Below are positions 24,447 to 32,510 of a stretch of DNA of 32,510 bases, piece by piece; the stretch's first letter is position 1; every line of letters begins with the position of its first letter. This stretch comes from Terrimicrobiaceae bacterium (GTDB lineage: Bacteria; Verrucomicrobiota; Verrucomicrobiia; Chthoniobacterales; Terrimicrobiaceae). The notes under the pieces are model-generated. The model worked only from the letters and a program-made list of their open reading frames with translations, was not told where the DNA came from and ran no database searches. Location of the stretch: NCBI GenBank assembly GCA_021463905.1, contig JAJTZA010000069.1, positions 1 to 32,510 of the forward strand, given 5' to 3'. Made by a program: the position numbers and the translations under genes.

Positions 24447-24710
24447 TCAAAGACCTTCCAGATTTGGAGGATGCGATCCCCGTTCCAAGGAGCGGGCGGG
24501 ATCACTGAGCCAGGCGGTCAGTTCGTTTTCGTGGCAGGCACTGTCGCCACGGAAATAACGCTCTGGCATGATGAAGCTCTTCTGTTGCTCGCGGGGCGGA
24601 CGCAGGGCGGCGAGGTCCTCGTCGTAATGTTTTTCTGGATGTCTTGCTTGAACGGGAAGGTTTGTGCGGGGAAAGCGAGGAGGTTCTGAATTGGTTCTCC
24701 ATTCAGGCAT
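24447..24710 (-). CDS. Possible small protein downstream of the efflux pump
   Basis: An ATG at 24710 overlaps the end of the RND pump gene by 8 nt and opens an 87-residue frame. The product is hydrophilic, with HPEKHYDEDLAALRPPREQQ and PERYFRGDSACHENELTAWL, and has no signal peptide, membrane segment or known domain. Overlap with the pump gene suggests co-transcription. It may equally be chance coding potential. Confidence 0.35.
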   Translation of the reverse strand: MPEWRTNSEPPRFPRTNLPVQARHPEKHYDEDLAALRPPREQQKSFIMPERYFRGDSACHENELTAWLSDPARSLERGSHPPNLEGL

Positions 24711-27700
24711 CCTGGCCTGCGTATTGAGTTTGGGATTCGAGCGATCTCCCCGGGGAGGACGACCGGGATTTTCCGGTGAGGCGTTCGAGGTAGAGGTAGA
24801 TGATGGGTGTAATGAAGAGGGTGACGAGTTGGGAGACGAGGAGGCCACCCACCACGCTCACACCCAAGGGTTGTCGGACGTCGCCGCCGGCGCCGAGGCC
24901 CAGCGCGATGGGAAGGGTTCCCATGATGGCGGCGAGGGTGGTCATCATAATGGGACGGAAGCGGACGAGGCAGGCGTCAAAGATGGCCCGCTCGGGCGGC
25001 AGGGCGTCGTTGCGCTGCGCCTCCAGGGCAAAATCAATCATCATGATGGCATTCTTTTTCACGATGCCAATCAGCATAAGCAGCCCGACAAATCCGTAAA
25101 CGTTCAACTCCATGCCGAAAAGCCGCAGAGTGAGGAGTGCGCCAAACGCCGCCGAGGGGAGGCCGGAGAGGATGGTGAGAGGGTGGACGAAACTTTCGTA
25201 GAGGATGCCCAGGATCATGTAGATGACGACCACCGCCATGGTGAGCAGAAAGCCCAGGTTTCCCAGCGAGGACTGGAAGGCCTGGGCCGTACCCTGGAAT
25301 TGGAAGGAGGTTCTCTCGCTCAGGTCGCGGCGCGCGATTTCCTCGATGTGCGGAACCACATCGCTGAGCGAGACGCCCCTCGCGAGGTTGAAAGAAAGGG
25401 TCACCGCAGGGAGCTGGCCCAGGTGCTGGATGGAAAGCGGACCGACCCGCGGCCTGAATTGGGCGACCGCATCCAGTGCCACGAGGCGTCCGGTGGTCAT
25501 CGAGCGCACATAGAGGCGCGAGAGGTCTTCCGCTTCGCGTTTGAAGGCGTCGCTGGCCTCGATGATGACGCGGTATTGGTTGTTGGGGGTGTAGATGGTG
25601 GAAATCTGGCGTGTCGCAAAAGCGGCACCGAGGGCGCGTTCGATCTGCGCCGCGGAAATTCCCAGTGCCGAGGCCTTGTCGCGATTGATGTCCACGAGCA
25701 CCTGCGGGTTCGATACCTGCAAGTCTGAGGTGACGTCCATGAGGCCGGGGATTTTGCGCATGTGATCCTCCATCGTCGAGGCGGCGGCGTACAGCTCGTC
25801 AAGGTCCGGGCCAAACAGCGTGAATTGGTACAGGCTCTTGCTCTGGATTCCCCCGATGCGGATGGTCGGCGGGTTCTGCGCAAAAACCTTTAATCCCGGG
25901 ATTCCCGCCAGGTCGCGGCGAAGGCCGGCGATCACGGTCTCAATCGGAGGGCGTTCGTTTCGCGGCTTGAGGGTCAGGAACATTCTGCCGGTGTTGCTCC
26001 CGGTGGCCATGATGCCGCCTCCGATGCGGGACATGAACGATTCCACATGCGGGTTTTGCCCGACAATGGCCGCCGCTTCCTGTTGAAGTTCCATCAGACG
26101 GCTGAACGCGACACCCTGCTCAGCCTCGGTCGAGATCATGATCCGGTTGGTATCCTCGCTGGGCAGGAATCCCTTGGGGATGTGCACAAAGAGCCAGACT
26201 GTCGCCGCAGCCATGATCAGAGCGACAAGGGACACGAGGGCATGGTGCCGGAGTGCCCACCGCAGGGTGCGCTGGTAGAGATTCAGAAGTCCGTCAAAGG
26301 CCGCCTCGGAGCAGCGGAAGAGCAGTCCGCGCGAGAGCCTGGGTGCGGTGCGCAGGAAGCGGCTGCAAAGCATCGGAGTCAGTGAAAGTGAGACAAAGCC
26401 GGAAATCAAAATGGCGGCTGCGATGGTGACAGCAAATTCGTTGAGGAGGCGTCCCAATATCCCTCCCATAAAGAGCACCGGAATGAACACCGCCGCCAGG
26501 GAAAGGGTCATGGACAAAATCGTGAAACCAATTTCGCGACCGCCCCGCAACGCCGCCTCCCACGGCTTCTCCCCCCGCTCGATGTGACGGATGATATTTT
26601 CCAGGACAACAATCGCATCATCCACGACGAACCCCACGGCAAGGATCAGCGCCATCAAGGAAAAGTTGTTGATGCTGAAGCCGAGCAGGTACATGACCGC
26701 AAACGCGCCGATAATCGCAAGGGGAATGGTCGCGCTGGGAATGAGGGTCGCGCGCAAATTGCGAAGAAAAAGAAAGATGACCAGCACAACAAGAATCACC
26801 GCCAACACCAGCGTGAACTGCACGTCGCGCAGGGACTCGCGGATCGAGTTTGAGCGGTCGTAGAGGATGTCCAGCTTCATCCCGCCGGGGAGCTGGGCCT
26901 GGTAAGCCGGCAACACCTCGCGGATGCGGTCTATCACCGCGACGGTGTTTGCACCCGGCTGTTTCTGGATGGCCAGCACCACCCCGCGCGTGTTGTTGTA
27001 CCAGCCAATGTTTTTGTCCTGTTCGACGCTGTCGAGCACGGTGGCAATCTGCTCGAGGCGCACGGGGAATCCGTTGCGGTAGGAAACAATCAGTCGGCGA
27101 AAATCCCGGGCTTCGCGCAACTGCCCGGTGGTTTCGATGGTGCGGGATTTGGTTCCGGCATCGAGTTCCCCGGTGGCGGCATTCGAGTTCGCCTCGCGAA
27201 TGGCCGCCTCGACCTCATCAATGCCAATGCCGCGCGCTGCCAGCTCGCGCGGGTCCACTTTAATGCGTACCGCGTATTTTTGAGAACCGTAAAGGTCCAC
27301 CTGGGCCACGCCGAGAATCGTTGAGAGCCGCTGGGCGATCAGGGTGTCCGCGTATTCGTCCACTTTGCTGTGGGGGAGTGTTTCCGAGTAGGCTGCCAGC
27401 ATGAGGATGGGGAACTCTGCCGGGTTGATCTTGCGGAACGAGGGAGGGGCGGGCATATCCGCAGGCATGTCCCTTTGGGCCTGGGAGATGGCCGATTGAA
27501 CATCCTGGGCCGCCGCGTCAATGTTGCGCGCCAGGTCGAATTGGAGGGTGATGCTGGTCGAGCCGAGCAGGCTCGATGAGGTCATGGATTCAATGCCCGC
27601 GATGCTGGAGAAATTTTTCTCAAGGGGCAGCGCGATCGAGGACGCCATGGTTTCCGGGCTTGCGCCAGGGAGGTTGGCCGTGACGGCAATGGTCGGAAAG

Positions 27701-27822
27701 TCCACGCTGGGCAAATCGCTGACCGGCAGGCGAACATAGGCGAGAGCTCCGGCACCCAGGATGCTCATCATGACGAGCGTGGTCATGATCGGGCGACGGA
27801 TGAAAATGTCGGTCAGGTTCAT
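24703..27822 (-). CDS. RND multidrug efflux transporter (MdtB/MdtC-like)
   Basis: The 1039-residue inner-membrane pump exports substrates in exchange for protons. It begins MNLTDIFIRRPIMTTLVMM, the standard start of the HAE1/MdtBC group, and has two repeats of membrane bundles and periplasmic loops. The proton relay is present: Asp401 and Asp402 in GFVVDDAIVVLENI, and the Lys in IGIVKKNAIMMIDFALE. The sequence PVSDLPSVDFPTIAV resembles MdtB/MdtC more than AcrB. It overlaps the adaptor gene as ATGA. No second RND gene is present, so a homotrimer is likely, and no outer-membrane factor gene is in the window. Confidence 0.96.
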   Translation of the reverse strand: MNLTDIFIRRPIMTTLVMMSILGAGALAYVRLPVSDLPSVDFPTIAVTANLPGASPETMASSIALPLEKNFSSIAGIESMTSSSLLGSTSITLQFDLARNIDAAAQDVQSAISQAQRDMPADMPAPPSFRKINPAEFPILMLAAYSETLPHSKVDEYADTLIAQRLSTILGVAQVDLYGSQKYAVRIKVDPRELAARGIGIDEVEAAIREANSNAATGELDAGTKSRTIETTGQLREARDFRRLIVSYRNGFPVRLEQIATVLDSVEQDKNIGWYNNTRGVVLAIQKQPGANTVAVIDRIREVLPAYQAQLPGGMKLDILYDRSNSIRESLRDVQFTLVLAVILVVLVIFLFLRNLRATLIPSATIPLAIIGAFAVMYLLGFSINNFSLMALILAVGFVVDDAIVVLENIIRHIERGEKPWEAALRGGREIGFTILSMTLSLAAVFIPVLFMGGILGRLLNEFAVTIAAAILISGFVSLSLTPMLCSRFLRTAPRLSRGLLFRCSEAAFDGLLNLYQRTLRWALRHHALVSLVALIMAAATVWLFVHIPKGFLPSEDTNRIMISTEAEQGVAFSRLMELQQEAAAIVGQNPHVESFMSRIGGGIMATGSNTGRMFLTLKPRNERPPIETVIAGLRRDLAGIPGLKVFAQNPPTIRIGGIQSKSLYQFTLFGPDLDELYAAASTMEDHMRKIPGLMDVTSDLQVSNPQVLVDINRDKASALGISAAQIERALGAAFATRQISTIYTPNNQYRVIIEASDAFKREAEDLSRLYVRSMTTGRLVALDAVAQFRPRVGPLSIQHLGQLPAVTLSFNLARGVSLSDVVPHIEEIARRDLSERTSFQFQGTAQAFQSSLGNLGFLLTMAVVVIYMILGILYESFVHPLTILSGLPSAAFGALLTLRLFGMELNVYGFVGLLMLIGIVKKNAIMMIDFALEAQRNDALPPERAIFDACLVRFRPIMMTTLAAIMGTLPIALGLGAGGDVRQPLGVSVVGGLLVSQLVTLFITPIIYLYLERLTGKSRSSSPGRSLESQTQYAGQDA

Positions 27823-28946
27823 GGTGTCGGTGCGGGAGTGTCGGCACCGCCTTTTTCCGGCTTGGTCTTCACCGCAACCCTGCCGCCCGGCGACACGCGA
27901 AGCTGACCGAGGGTGATGACAGACTCCCCGGCCTTGAGGCCGGATTCGATCACCGCCAGACCGTCCGTCACCCGCTCCACATGGACTTTACGCAGTTGCG
28001 CCGCTTCACCCTCGACCACAAAAACCTGGGAACCGGACTGGCCCTCCATCACCGCTGTGGCGGGAACCACCAGCGCGTCCGGCTCCTCGGTCAGGGTGAC
28101 GGTCACATCCACAAACTGCCCCGGCCACAGTGTCTCGTCCTTGTTTGGGAATGTGGCCTTGAAGCCGACCATCCCCGACGCCCGATCCACCACATTGTCC
28201 ACAAAACTCAAAGCACCGGTTCCCAATTCCTTTCCGGTGTCCGGCTCGCGAACCGTCACCCGGGGGGGTCCCTCTTTCATCCATTGACGGACGGAGGCGA
28301 GTGCGCCCTCCGGCAGCGCGAAGGCGACATAGATCGGCTGCATTTGATTGATCACCGCCAGCGTGTCCACATTGGGTTGGACGGTATTGCCCGTCTTGAG
28401 CAGCGCAACCCCGGCCCGCCCGGTCAGAGGCGCGGTGATCCGCGTCCATTCCAGGGCCAGCGCGGCGTCGTCCACATCGGCCTGGCGCGCTGCCAGCTCG
28501 GATTTTTGCGATTCGGCGGTGGTCAGGTATTGCGCGGTTTGTTCCTTGGAGGCGACCCCGCGCTGAATCAGGGTCGTATACCGCCTGGCCTGCTCGGAGG
28601 CGTTATCCGCCGCGCTTTGGATCATGGCCAGGTTCGCCTCCGCGCGCTTCAAGGCCGTTTCAAAGCTGCGCGGGTCAATGGTGAAAAGCAGGTCGCCCTC
28701 GCTGACCCGCGCGCCGTCCGCAAAATGAACGGCCACCACCTGACCCAGCACCCGGGATTTGACCTGCACACTGGCCACCGGCTCGACAATCCCGATCGCC
28801 TTCATCGTCACGGGCAGCACGTGGTGTTCCACAGCCGCGACTTCCACTGGCGCGGGGGGAGGCGCAGCCTTTGGCAGGGAGCGCTCCCTGCACCCGGAAA
28901 CCACCAAAACCAGCACCGCGAAAAAAAATCCAACCATGCGAACCAT
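27819..28946 (-). CDS. RND efflux adaptor (membrane fusion protein, MdtA-like lipoprotein)
   Basis: The 375-residue protein links the RND pump to an outer-membrane channel. It starts with a lipoprotein signal (FFFAVLVLVVSGC, Cys19). The barrel-sandwich halves VASVQVKSRVLGQVVAVHFADGARV and ITAPLTGRAGVALLKTGNTV flank an alpha-helical hairpin (about 100-165), followed by the beta-barrel region with VDVTVTLTEEPDALVVPATAV and a membrane-proximal end. The tail is Lys/Pro-rich. A second ATG three codons in is also possible. It is the first gene of the efflux pair and is divergent from rplU, with 128 nt between them. Confidence 0.95.
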   Translation of the reverse strand: MVRMVGFFFAVLVLVVSGCRERSLPKAAPPPAPVEVAAVEHHVLPVTMKAIGIVEPVASVQVKSRVLGQVVAVHFADGARVSEGDLLFTIDPRSFETALKRAEANLAMIQSAADNASEQARRYTTLIQRGVASKEQTAQYLTTAESQKSELAARQADVDDAALALEWTRITAPLTGRAGVALLKTGNTVQPNVDTLAVINQMQPIYVAFALPEGALASVRQWMKEGPPRVTVREPDTGKELGTGALSFVDNVVDRASGMVGFKATFPNKDETLWPGQFVDVTVTLTEEPDALVVPATAVMEGQSGSQVFVVEGEAAQLRKVHVERVTDGLAVIESGLKAGESVITLGQLRVSPGGRVAVKTKPEKGGADTPAPTP

Positions 28947-29074
28947 CGCAAAACCCTAATCCCCCGCCGCCGCATGTTCAAGATTTCGGACGAGCCGCCG
29001 CAGTCGAAAAAATATTTCTTGTTTCCTGGGCTGAGTTGTCGGAGGATGTCCAACTCTCAAATCGCAGAAAATTT

Positions 29075-29389
29075 ATGGCATACGCAGTGATTCAAACCGG
29101 TGGCAAGCAATACCGGGTCGCGGAAGGGGACACCCTTTCCGTGGAAAAGCTTGATATCGCGCCCGGCTCGGAGACCCAGTTTTCCGAGGTGCTTCTCGTT
29201 TCCGGGGAGGGTGGCGCACGGGTGGGGACGCCTTTCGTGGCCGGAGCTTCCGTGACAGCGGAAGTCGTCGAGCAGGGCAAGGCTCCCAAGGTGATCGCAT
29301 ACAAATACAAGCGACGGAAGGGCTACCACCGAACGGTCGGCCACCGCCGCCAACTGACAACACTCAAAATCAAGTCCATCGCGGCTTGA
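29075..29389 (+). CDS. rplU: 50S ribosomal protein L21
   Basis: The 104-residue protein begins MAYAVIQTGGKQYRVAEGD and contains VIAYKYKRRKGYHRTVGHRR, both diagnostic of L21. The start is set by family length; only a weak purine-rich stretch (cagaaaa) precedes it. L27 follows 9 nt downstream, the usual pairing. Confidence 0.98.
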   Translation: MAYAVIQTGGKQYRVAEGDTLSVEKLDIAPGSETQFSEVLLVSGEGGARVGTPFVAGASVTAEVVEQGKAPKVIAYKYKRRKGYHRTVGHRRQLTTLKIKSIAA

Positions 29390-29398
29390 CTATATCTT

Positions 29399-29650
29399 AT
29401 GGCTCATAAAAAAGGCAAAGGCAGCGTCAAAAACGGACGCGACAGCCGCAGCAAACGACTCGGCGTGAAAAAATTTGGCGGGCAGTCCGTCGTCGCCGGC
29501 AATATCCTGATTCGCCAGCGCGGAACGAAATTTCAACCCGGACTACAGGTTGGCCTGGGTCGCGATCACACGCTTTTCGCACTGGCGGATGGCCGGGTTT
29601 CCTTTGATCGCGGCGGACGCAGGGTCAACGTGGTCGCATCGGAGAATTGA
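29399..29650 (+). CDS. rpmA: 50S ribosomal protein L27
   Basis: The 83-residue protein starts [20 protein letters not shown] and contains [15 protein letters not shown] and [12 protein letters not shown], the standard L27 motifs. The basic N-terminus, which reaches the peptidyl transferase centre, is not extended, so no Firmicutes-type N-terminal cleavage is expected. It lies 71 nt before mreB and may be co-transcribed with it. Confidence 0.98.
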   Translation: MAHKKGKGSVKNGRDSRSKRLGVKKFGGQSVVAGNILIRQRGTKFQPGLQVGLGRDHTLFALADGRVSFDRGGRRVNVVASEN

Positions 29651-29721
29651 CGCATCCGGGTTCGGCGTGAGGTCGCTCGATCCGCTCCTGCACACACGCC
29701 AGGCCCCAATTTCCACTGCCC

Positions 29722-30762
29722 ATGTTTGACAAACTTTTTGGACTTTTTTCCAGCGACATCGGGATTGATCTCGGGACGGCGAACACGCTGGTCTATGTGA
29801 AGGATCACGGAATTGTGCTGCGGGAGCCGTCGGTGGTGGCTGTGCAGCAGGGTACGCGCAAGGTGCTTGCGGTGGGCGAGGAGGCCAAGCGGATGCTGGG
29901 TCGCACGCCCGGCAACATTGTGGCGATCCGTCCCTTGAAGGATGGCGTCATTGCCGATTTTGAAGTTACGGAGGCCATGCTGCGTCACTTCATCACCAAG
30001 GTTCACAACCGGCGTCGGATGATTCGTCCGCGCGTGGTCGTTGCGGTGCCGAGCGGCATCACCGAAGTGGAAAAACGCGCGGTCAAAGATAGCGCGACCC
30101 ACGCGGGGGCCCGCGAAGTGTATCTCATTGAGGAACCCATGGCGGCGGCCATCGGCGTCGGACTGCCCGTGCAGGATCCCGGTGGCAACATGATCGTGGA
30201 TATCGGTGGCGGCACGGTCGAGGTCGCGCTCATCTCACTGGCCGGGATTGTTTCCAGCCGGAGTGCGCGCGTGGCGGGAGACGACCTGGACGAGGCGGTC
30301 ATGAATTACATGAAGCGCGCGTACAATCTGATGATCGGCGAAAGCACGGCCGAGAATATCAAAATCAAAATTGGCTCCGCGTACAAGCAGGAGAAGGAGA
30401 CCACGATGGAAGTCAAAGGCCGTGATCTGGTGGCCGGCCTGCCCAAAACAATCACGATCTCCTCGCAGGAAGTGCGCGAGGCCCTGAACGAACCCGTTTC
30501 CACCATTGTCAACTCCGTGCGCATCACCCTCGAGCGCTGTCCGCCGGAACTCTCGGCGGATCTCGTGGACCGCGGCATCGTCCTGGCCGGGGGCGGCGCG
30601 CTGCTGCGCGGCCTCGATAAGCGCTTGCAGGAGGAAACCGGTCTGCCGGTTCATGTGGCCGAAGACCCGCTCTGCGCCGTGGCGGAGGGCATCGGCAAGA
30701 CCCTGCAAGAAATCCAATTCCTCCGCGCTGTCCAATCGGGCGACCGCCCGAGCGCGGGTTGA
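29722..30762 (+). CDS. mreB: Rod-shape determining actin homologue MreB
   Basis: MreB polymerises on the inner face of the membrane and organises the elongasome. The 346-residue protein has the actin-fold phosphate loops [15 protein letters not shown] and [17 protein letters not shown], the adenosine loop [15 protein letters not shown], and an N-terminal membrane-binding stretch MFDKLFGLF. Conserved [13 protein letters not shown] and [15 protein letters not shown] complete the family pattern. It leads the mreBCD-mrdA cluster, 106 nt before mreC. The ATG lacks a clear Shine-Dalgarno sequence. Confidence 0.98.
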   Translation: MFDKLFGLFSSDIGIDLGTANTLVYVKDHGIVLREPSVVAVQQGTRKVLAVGEEAKRMLGRTPGNIVAIRPLKDGVIADFEVTEAMLRHFITKVHNRRRMIRPRVVVAVPSGITEVEKRAVKDSATHAGAREVYLIEEPMAAAIGVGLPVQDPGGNMIVDIGGGTVEVALISLAGIVSSRSARVAGDDLDEAVMNYMKRAYNLMIGESTAENIKIKIGSAYKQEKETTMEVKGRDLVAGLPKTITISSQEVREALNEPVSTIVNSVRITLERCPPELSADLVDRGIVLAGGGALLRGLDKRLQEETGLPVHVAEDPLCAVAEGIGKTLQEIQFLRAVQSGDRPSAG

Positions 30763-30868
30763 GACGCTTCCCCGCGACAATGCGCCCACCGCCGCCAGTC
30801 CCGCCCGCGACACGGAGGGCTTGCGCGGCTGCTGACCCCGCTCCGCCATCCGTGCCTGCCTGCGCCCG

Positions 30869-31678
30869 ATGAAAAAGTTGAACGTCCTTCTCGTGATCGG
30901 CATTCTGATCGGGGCCGTGCTGCTGTCCACTGCGAGTCCGCAGATGATGCAAGGCCTTCAGTCCGCCTTCCTTTCGGTGCTTTCCCCATTTTTGAGGACC
31001 GGCTCGGCGGTCTCCCAGGAGCTCGAGAATGCGGGGAAAAATCTGAAGACTCTGGATCAGTTGGAGGCGGAGAATCGCGAATTGACGTTAAGAAACCGCG
31101 AGATGATGACGGAGAACCAGCTCCTGCGGGACATCGAGCGCGAGAACAACAAGTTGCGGCAGGTTTTGGATTACCGTGAGCGCTCGGTGTTTTCCTTGCT
31201 GCCCGCGCGAGTCATTTCGCGTGATGCCTCGACGTGGTGGAGTACGATCAAGGTGAATCGAGGGTTTGAAGATGGTGTTGAGAGCAACATGCCGGTGCTC
31301 ACGGAGGCGGGGCTGGTTGGGAAAACGCTCACGGTTTCCAAGAACATTTCGACGGTGCTGCTCTTGACGGACGAGACCTGTCGGGTGGCGGCTCGTGTTG
31401 AGGGTTCGATCGAGCAGGGGATTGTTTCAGGCCAGCGTGTCTCCGGGCCCGGAACCCCCGGCGAAATCCAACTGACCTATCTCTCCAAGGGCGCGGACCT
31501 CCAACCGGGCCAAAAAGTTTATACGGCGGGCGTGAGCGGCGGGGTGTTTCCCTCCGGACTCCTCATCGGTACGGTAAAGAGCTTCCGCGCCAGGGCACTG
31601 GACGGACAGGCACTGCTCGAGCCGGCGGTGGACCTCGCCGGAGTCGAAGACGTCTTCATCCTTGCGGGAACCAAATGA
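30869..31678 (+). CDS. mreC: Rod-shape determining protein MreC
   Basis: MreC is a bitopic periplasmic scaffold of the elongasome. The 269-residue protein has one N-terminal membrane segment (VLLVIGILIGAVLLSTA), a coiled coil (about 50-100, with LEAENRELTLRNREMMTENQ) and the two-barrel domain containing LLPARVISRDASTWWSTIKV, NRGFEDGVESNMPVL and LTYLSKGADLQPGQKVYTAG. The stop overlaps the mreD start as ATGA. Nothing is missing. Confidence 0.95.
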   Translation: MKKLNVLLVIGILIGAVLLSTASPQMMQGLQSAFLSVLSPFLRTGSAVSQELENAGKNLKTLDQLEAENRELTLRNREMMTENQLLRDIERENNKLRQVLDYRERSVFSLLPARVISRDASTWWSTIKVNRGFEDGVESNMPVLTEAGLVGKTLTVSKNISTVLLLTDETCRVAARVEGSIEQGIVSGQRVSGPGTPGEIQLTYLSKGADLQPGQKVYTAGVSGGVFPSGLLIGTVKSFRARALDGQALLEPAVDLAGVEDVFILAGTK

Positions 31679-32241
31679 AAACGCTCGTGGGAACCCTCTC
31701 TTTGATGGCGGCCATCTTTCTCTCCTTTCCCATTCAGGAATGGATCCCCCCGGTGCTCTCGTTTTACGGTGCGCGGGTTCTTTTGGTGCCCGCCCTGTTT
31801 GCTTATGGGGCTTTGGCGCTGCCATTTCCAGTGATGCTCGGCCTGGCGGCTTATTGCGGGCTTTTCAGCGACTTGTGGACGCTGCATGTTGTTTCGGGAC
31901 GGGTTGAAATCGCACTGGGCTGGTCTATTGTTTTCTTTGTGATCTTTGGGAGCTTTCTCCACGGGCTGCAGCCCGCCTTCCAGCGTGGCCATTGGTGGCT
32001 GTCGGCCCCCGCCGCCCTGGTGGGAACATCCCTGTATCTGTTGCTGCAATTCGGGATGATCAGCCTGCGCCGCGAGGGCTTTGAGATGAATCAGGTCGTG
32101 ATCTGGCGCGTGGCAGGTTCCGGGCTGATGGCGGCAATTTTCGCGCTGTTGTTGCAATGGAGTGTGGCCTTGGGTGGCATGCTCCTTTTTAGCCGGGGCC
32201 GCCCGTGGCATCGGGCGCGTGCGCCTATCTCTGAGCCATGA
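31675..32241 (+). CDS. mreD: Rod-shape determining protein MreD (probable)
   Basis: The 188-residue protein is strongly hydrophobic, with about five to six membrane segments, and sits between mreC and mrdA. MreD is poorly conserved in sequence, so the call rests on topology, size and position. It overlaps both neighbours as ATGA, which fixes the start. Confidence 0.85.
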   Translation: MKTLVGTLSLMAAIFLSFPIQEWIPPVLSFYGARVLLVPALFAYGALALPFPVMLGLAAYCGLFSDLWTLHVVSGRVEIALGWSIVFFVIFGSFLHGLQPAFQRGHWWLSAPAALVGTSLYLLLQFGMISLRREGFEMNQVVIWRVAGSGLMAAIFALLLQWSVALGGMLLFSRGRPWHRARAPISEP

Positions 32242-32510
32242 ATGCGCGAAACCCGATATTGCGGTTTTATTTTCTGGCGCTGGTCATTTTGCTGGCCCTG
32301 GGTGGGATTGCCTTCCGTCTTTGGCTGGTGCAGATCGCGCGCGGCGAGGAATACACCGCAAAAATCCGGAAGGGATCGCAGGTGACCGTGCGGATACCTG
32401 CCGTTCGCGGGGAAATCCTGGACCGTCATGGGATGCCGCTCGTGCAAAACCGCATGAGCTTCGATGTGGATTTCTACCTTCCCGACGTGGTGCGCGCTTA
32501 CCGCGACCAT
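32238..32510 (+). CDS. mrdA: Penicillin-binding protein 2 (MrdA), 5' part only
   Basis: The first 91 residues are present before the window ends. They include the N-terminal membrane anchor (FYFLALVILLALGGIAFRLW) and the start of the dimerisation domain with IPAVRGEILDRHGMPLVQN, diagnostic of elongation PBP2. The transpeptidase domain lies beyond the window. The ATG overlaps the mreD stop as ATGA. Confidence 0.93.
   Translation, partial: MNARNPILRFYFLALVILLALGGIAFRLWLVQIARGEEYTAKIRKGSQVTVRIPAVRGEILDRHGMPLVQNRMSFDVDFYLPDVVRAYRDH

Noticed and set aside
24256-24558. 100-codon plus-strand frame in the gene-poor stretch
   Set aside because: Low-complexity Gly/Arg/Ser composition, no signal peptide or motif, and it overlaps the more plausible minus-strand frame at 24447-24710.
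24664-25728. 354-codon open frame on the plus strand opposite the RND pump
   Set aside because: Antisense shadow of a clearly conserved transporter; its His/Asp/Glu-rich product resembles no protein.
27981-29090. 369-codon plus-strand frame opposite the efflux adaptor
   Set aside because: Shadow of the adaptor gene; running into the rplU start is coincidental.

Overview
The window is GC-rich, densely packed bacterial chromosome. The gene set (rplU-rpmA-mreBCD-mrdA, a verrucomicrobial-looking ThrS fragment, NHLP-type RiPP precursors, a roadblock protein beside ExbB/ExbD-like proteins, few clear Shine-Dalgarno sites) suggests a member of Verrucomicrobiota. That assignment is inference from protein style and has no marker-gene tree behind it. 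No tRNA, rRNA, CRISPR array or insertion sequence was recognised.

Bases 1-7500 are the most distinctive part: a class II lanthipeptide locus. A precursor with a nitrile-hydratase-like leader (NHLP) and a 48-residue core is followed 6 nt later by a LanM synthetase. The LanM cyclase site reads Cys...Cys-Cys (ProcM-like) where most LanMs have Cys...Cys-His. Then come a small lipoprotein, a MASE1-type sensor kinase of the LytS/YehU family, a LytTR response regulator overlapping it, a second LytTR regulator whose phospho-acceptor Asp is Glu, and a second NHLP precursor whose 15-residue core has no Cys. No transporter or leader peptidase is present; they may lie upstream of the window or elsewhere.

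Bases 7500-9000 hold a broken creatininase-family gene and a coiled-coil protein with a nuclease-like C-terminus and a perfect 21-bp tandem repeat. Bases 9000-17500 are housekeeping: a 3-methyladenine DNA glycosylase, clpB, fumC, a threonyl-tRNA synthetase lacking its N-terminal half, aroE and fabF.

Bases 17600-21130 form a minus-strand operon: a proline-rich roadblock protein, an ExbB-like and an ExbD-like protein, a TonB-like protein and a small membrane zinc-ribbon protein. The last four are joined by ATGA stop/start overlaps. The ExbB/ExbD pair lacks the residues that carry protons in the classical motor.

Bases 21250-24700 look degraded or fast-evolving: a secreted alpha/beta hydrolase and an overlapping O-antigen-ligase-like membrane protein, each with one frameshift, then two small secreted proteins that converge and a stretch without a recognisable gene. 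Bases 24447-28946 encode an RND efflux pump and its adaptor, with a possible small downstream gene and no outer-membrane channel. From 29075 to the end runs the ribosomal L21/L27 pair and the rod-shape genes mreB, mreC, mreD and the start of mrdA, the last three chained by ATGA overlaps.
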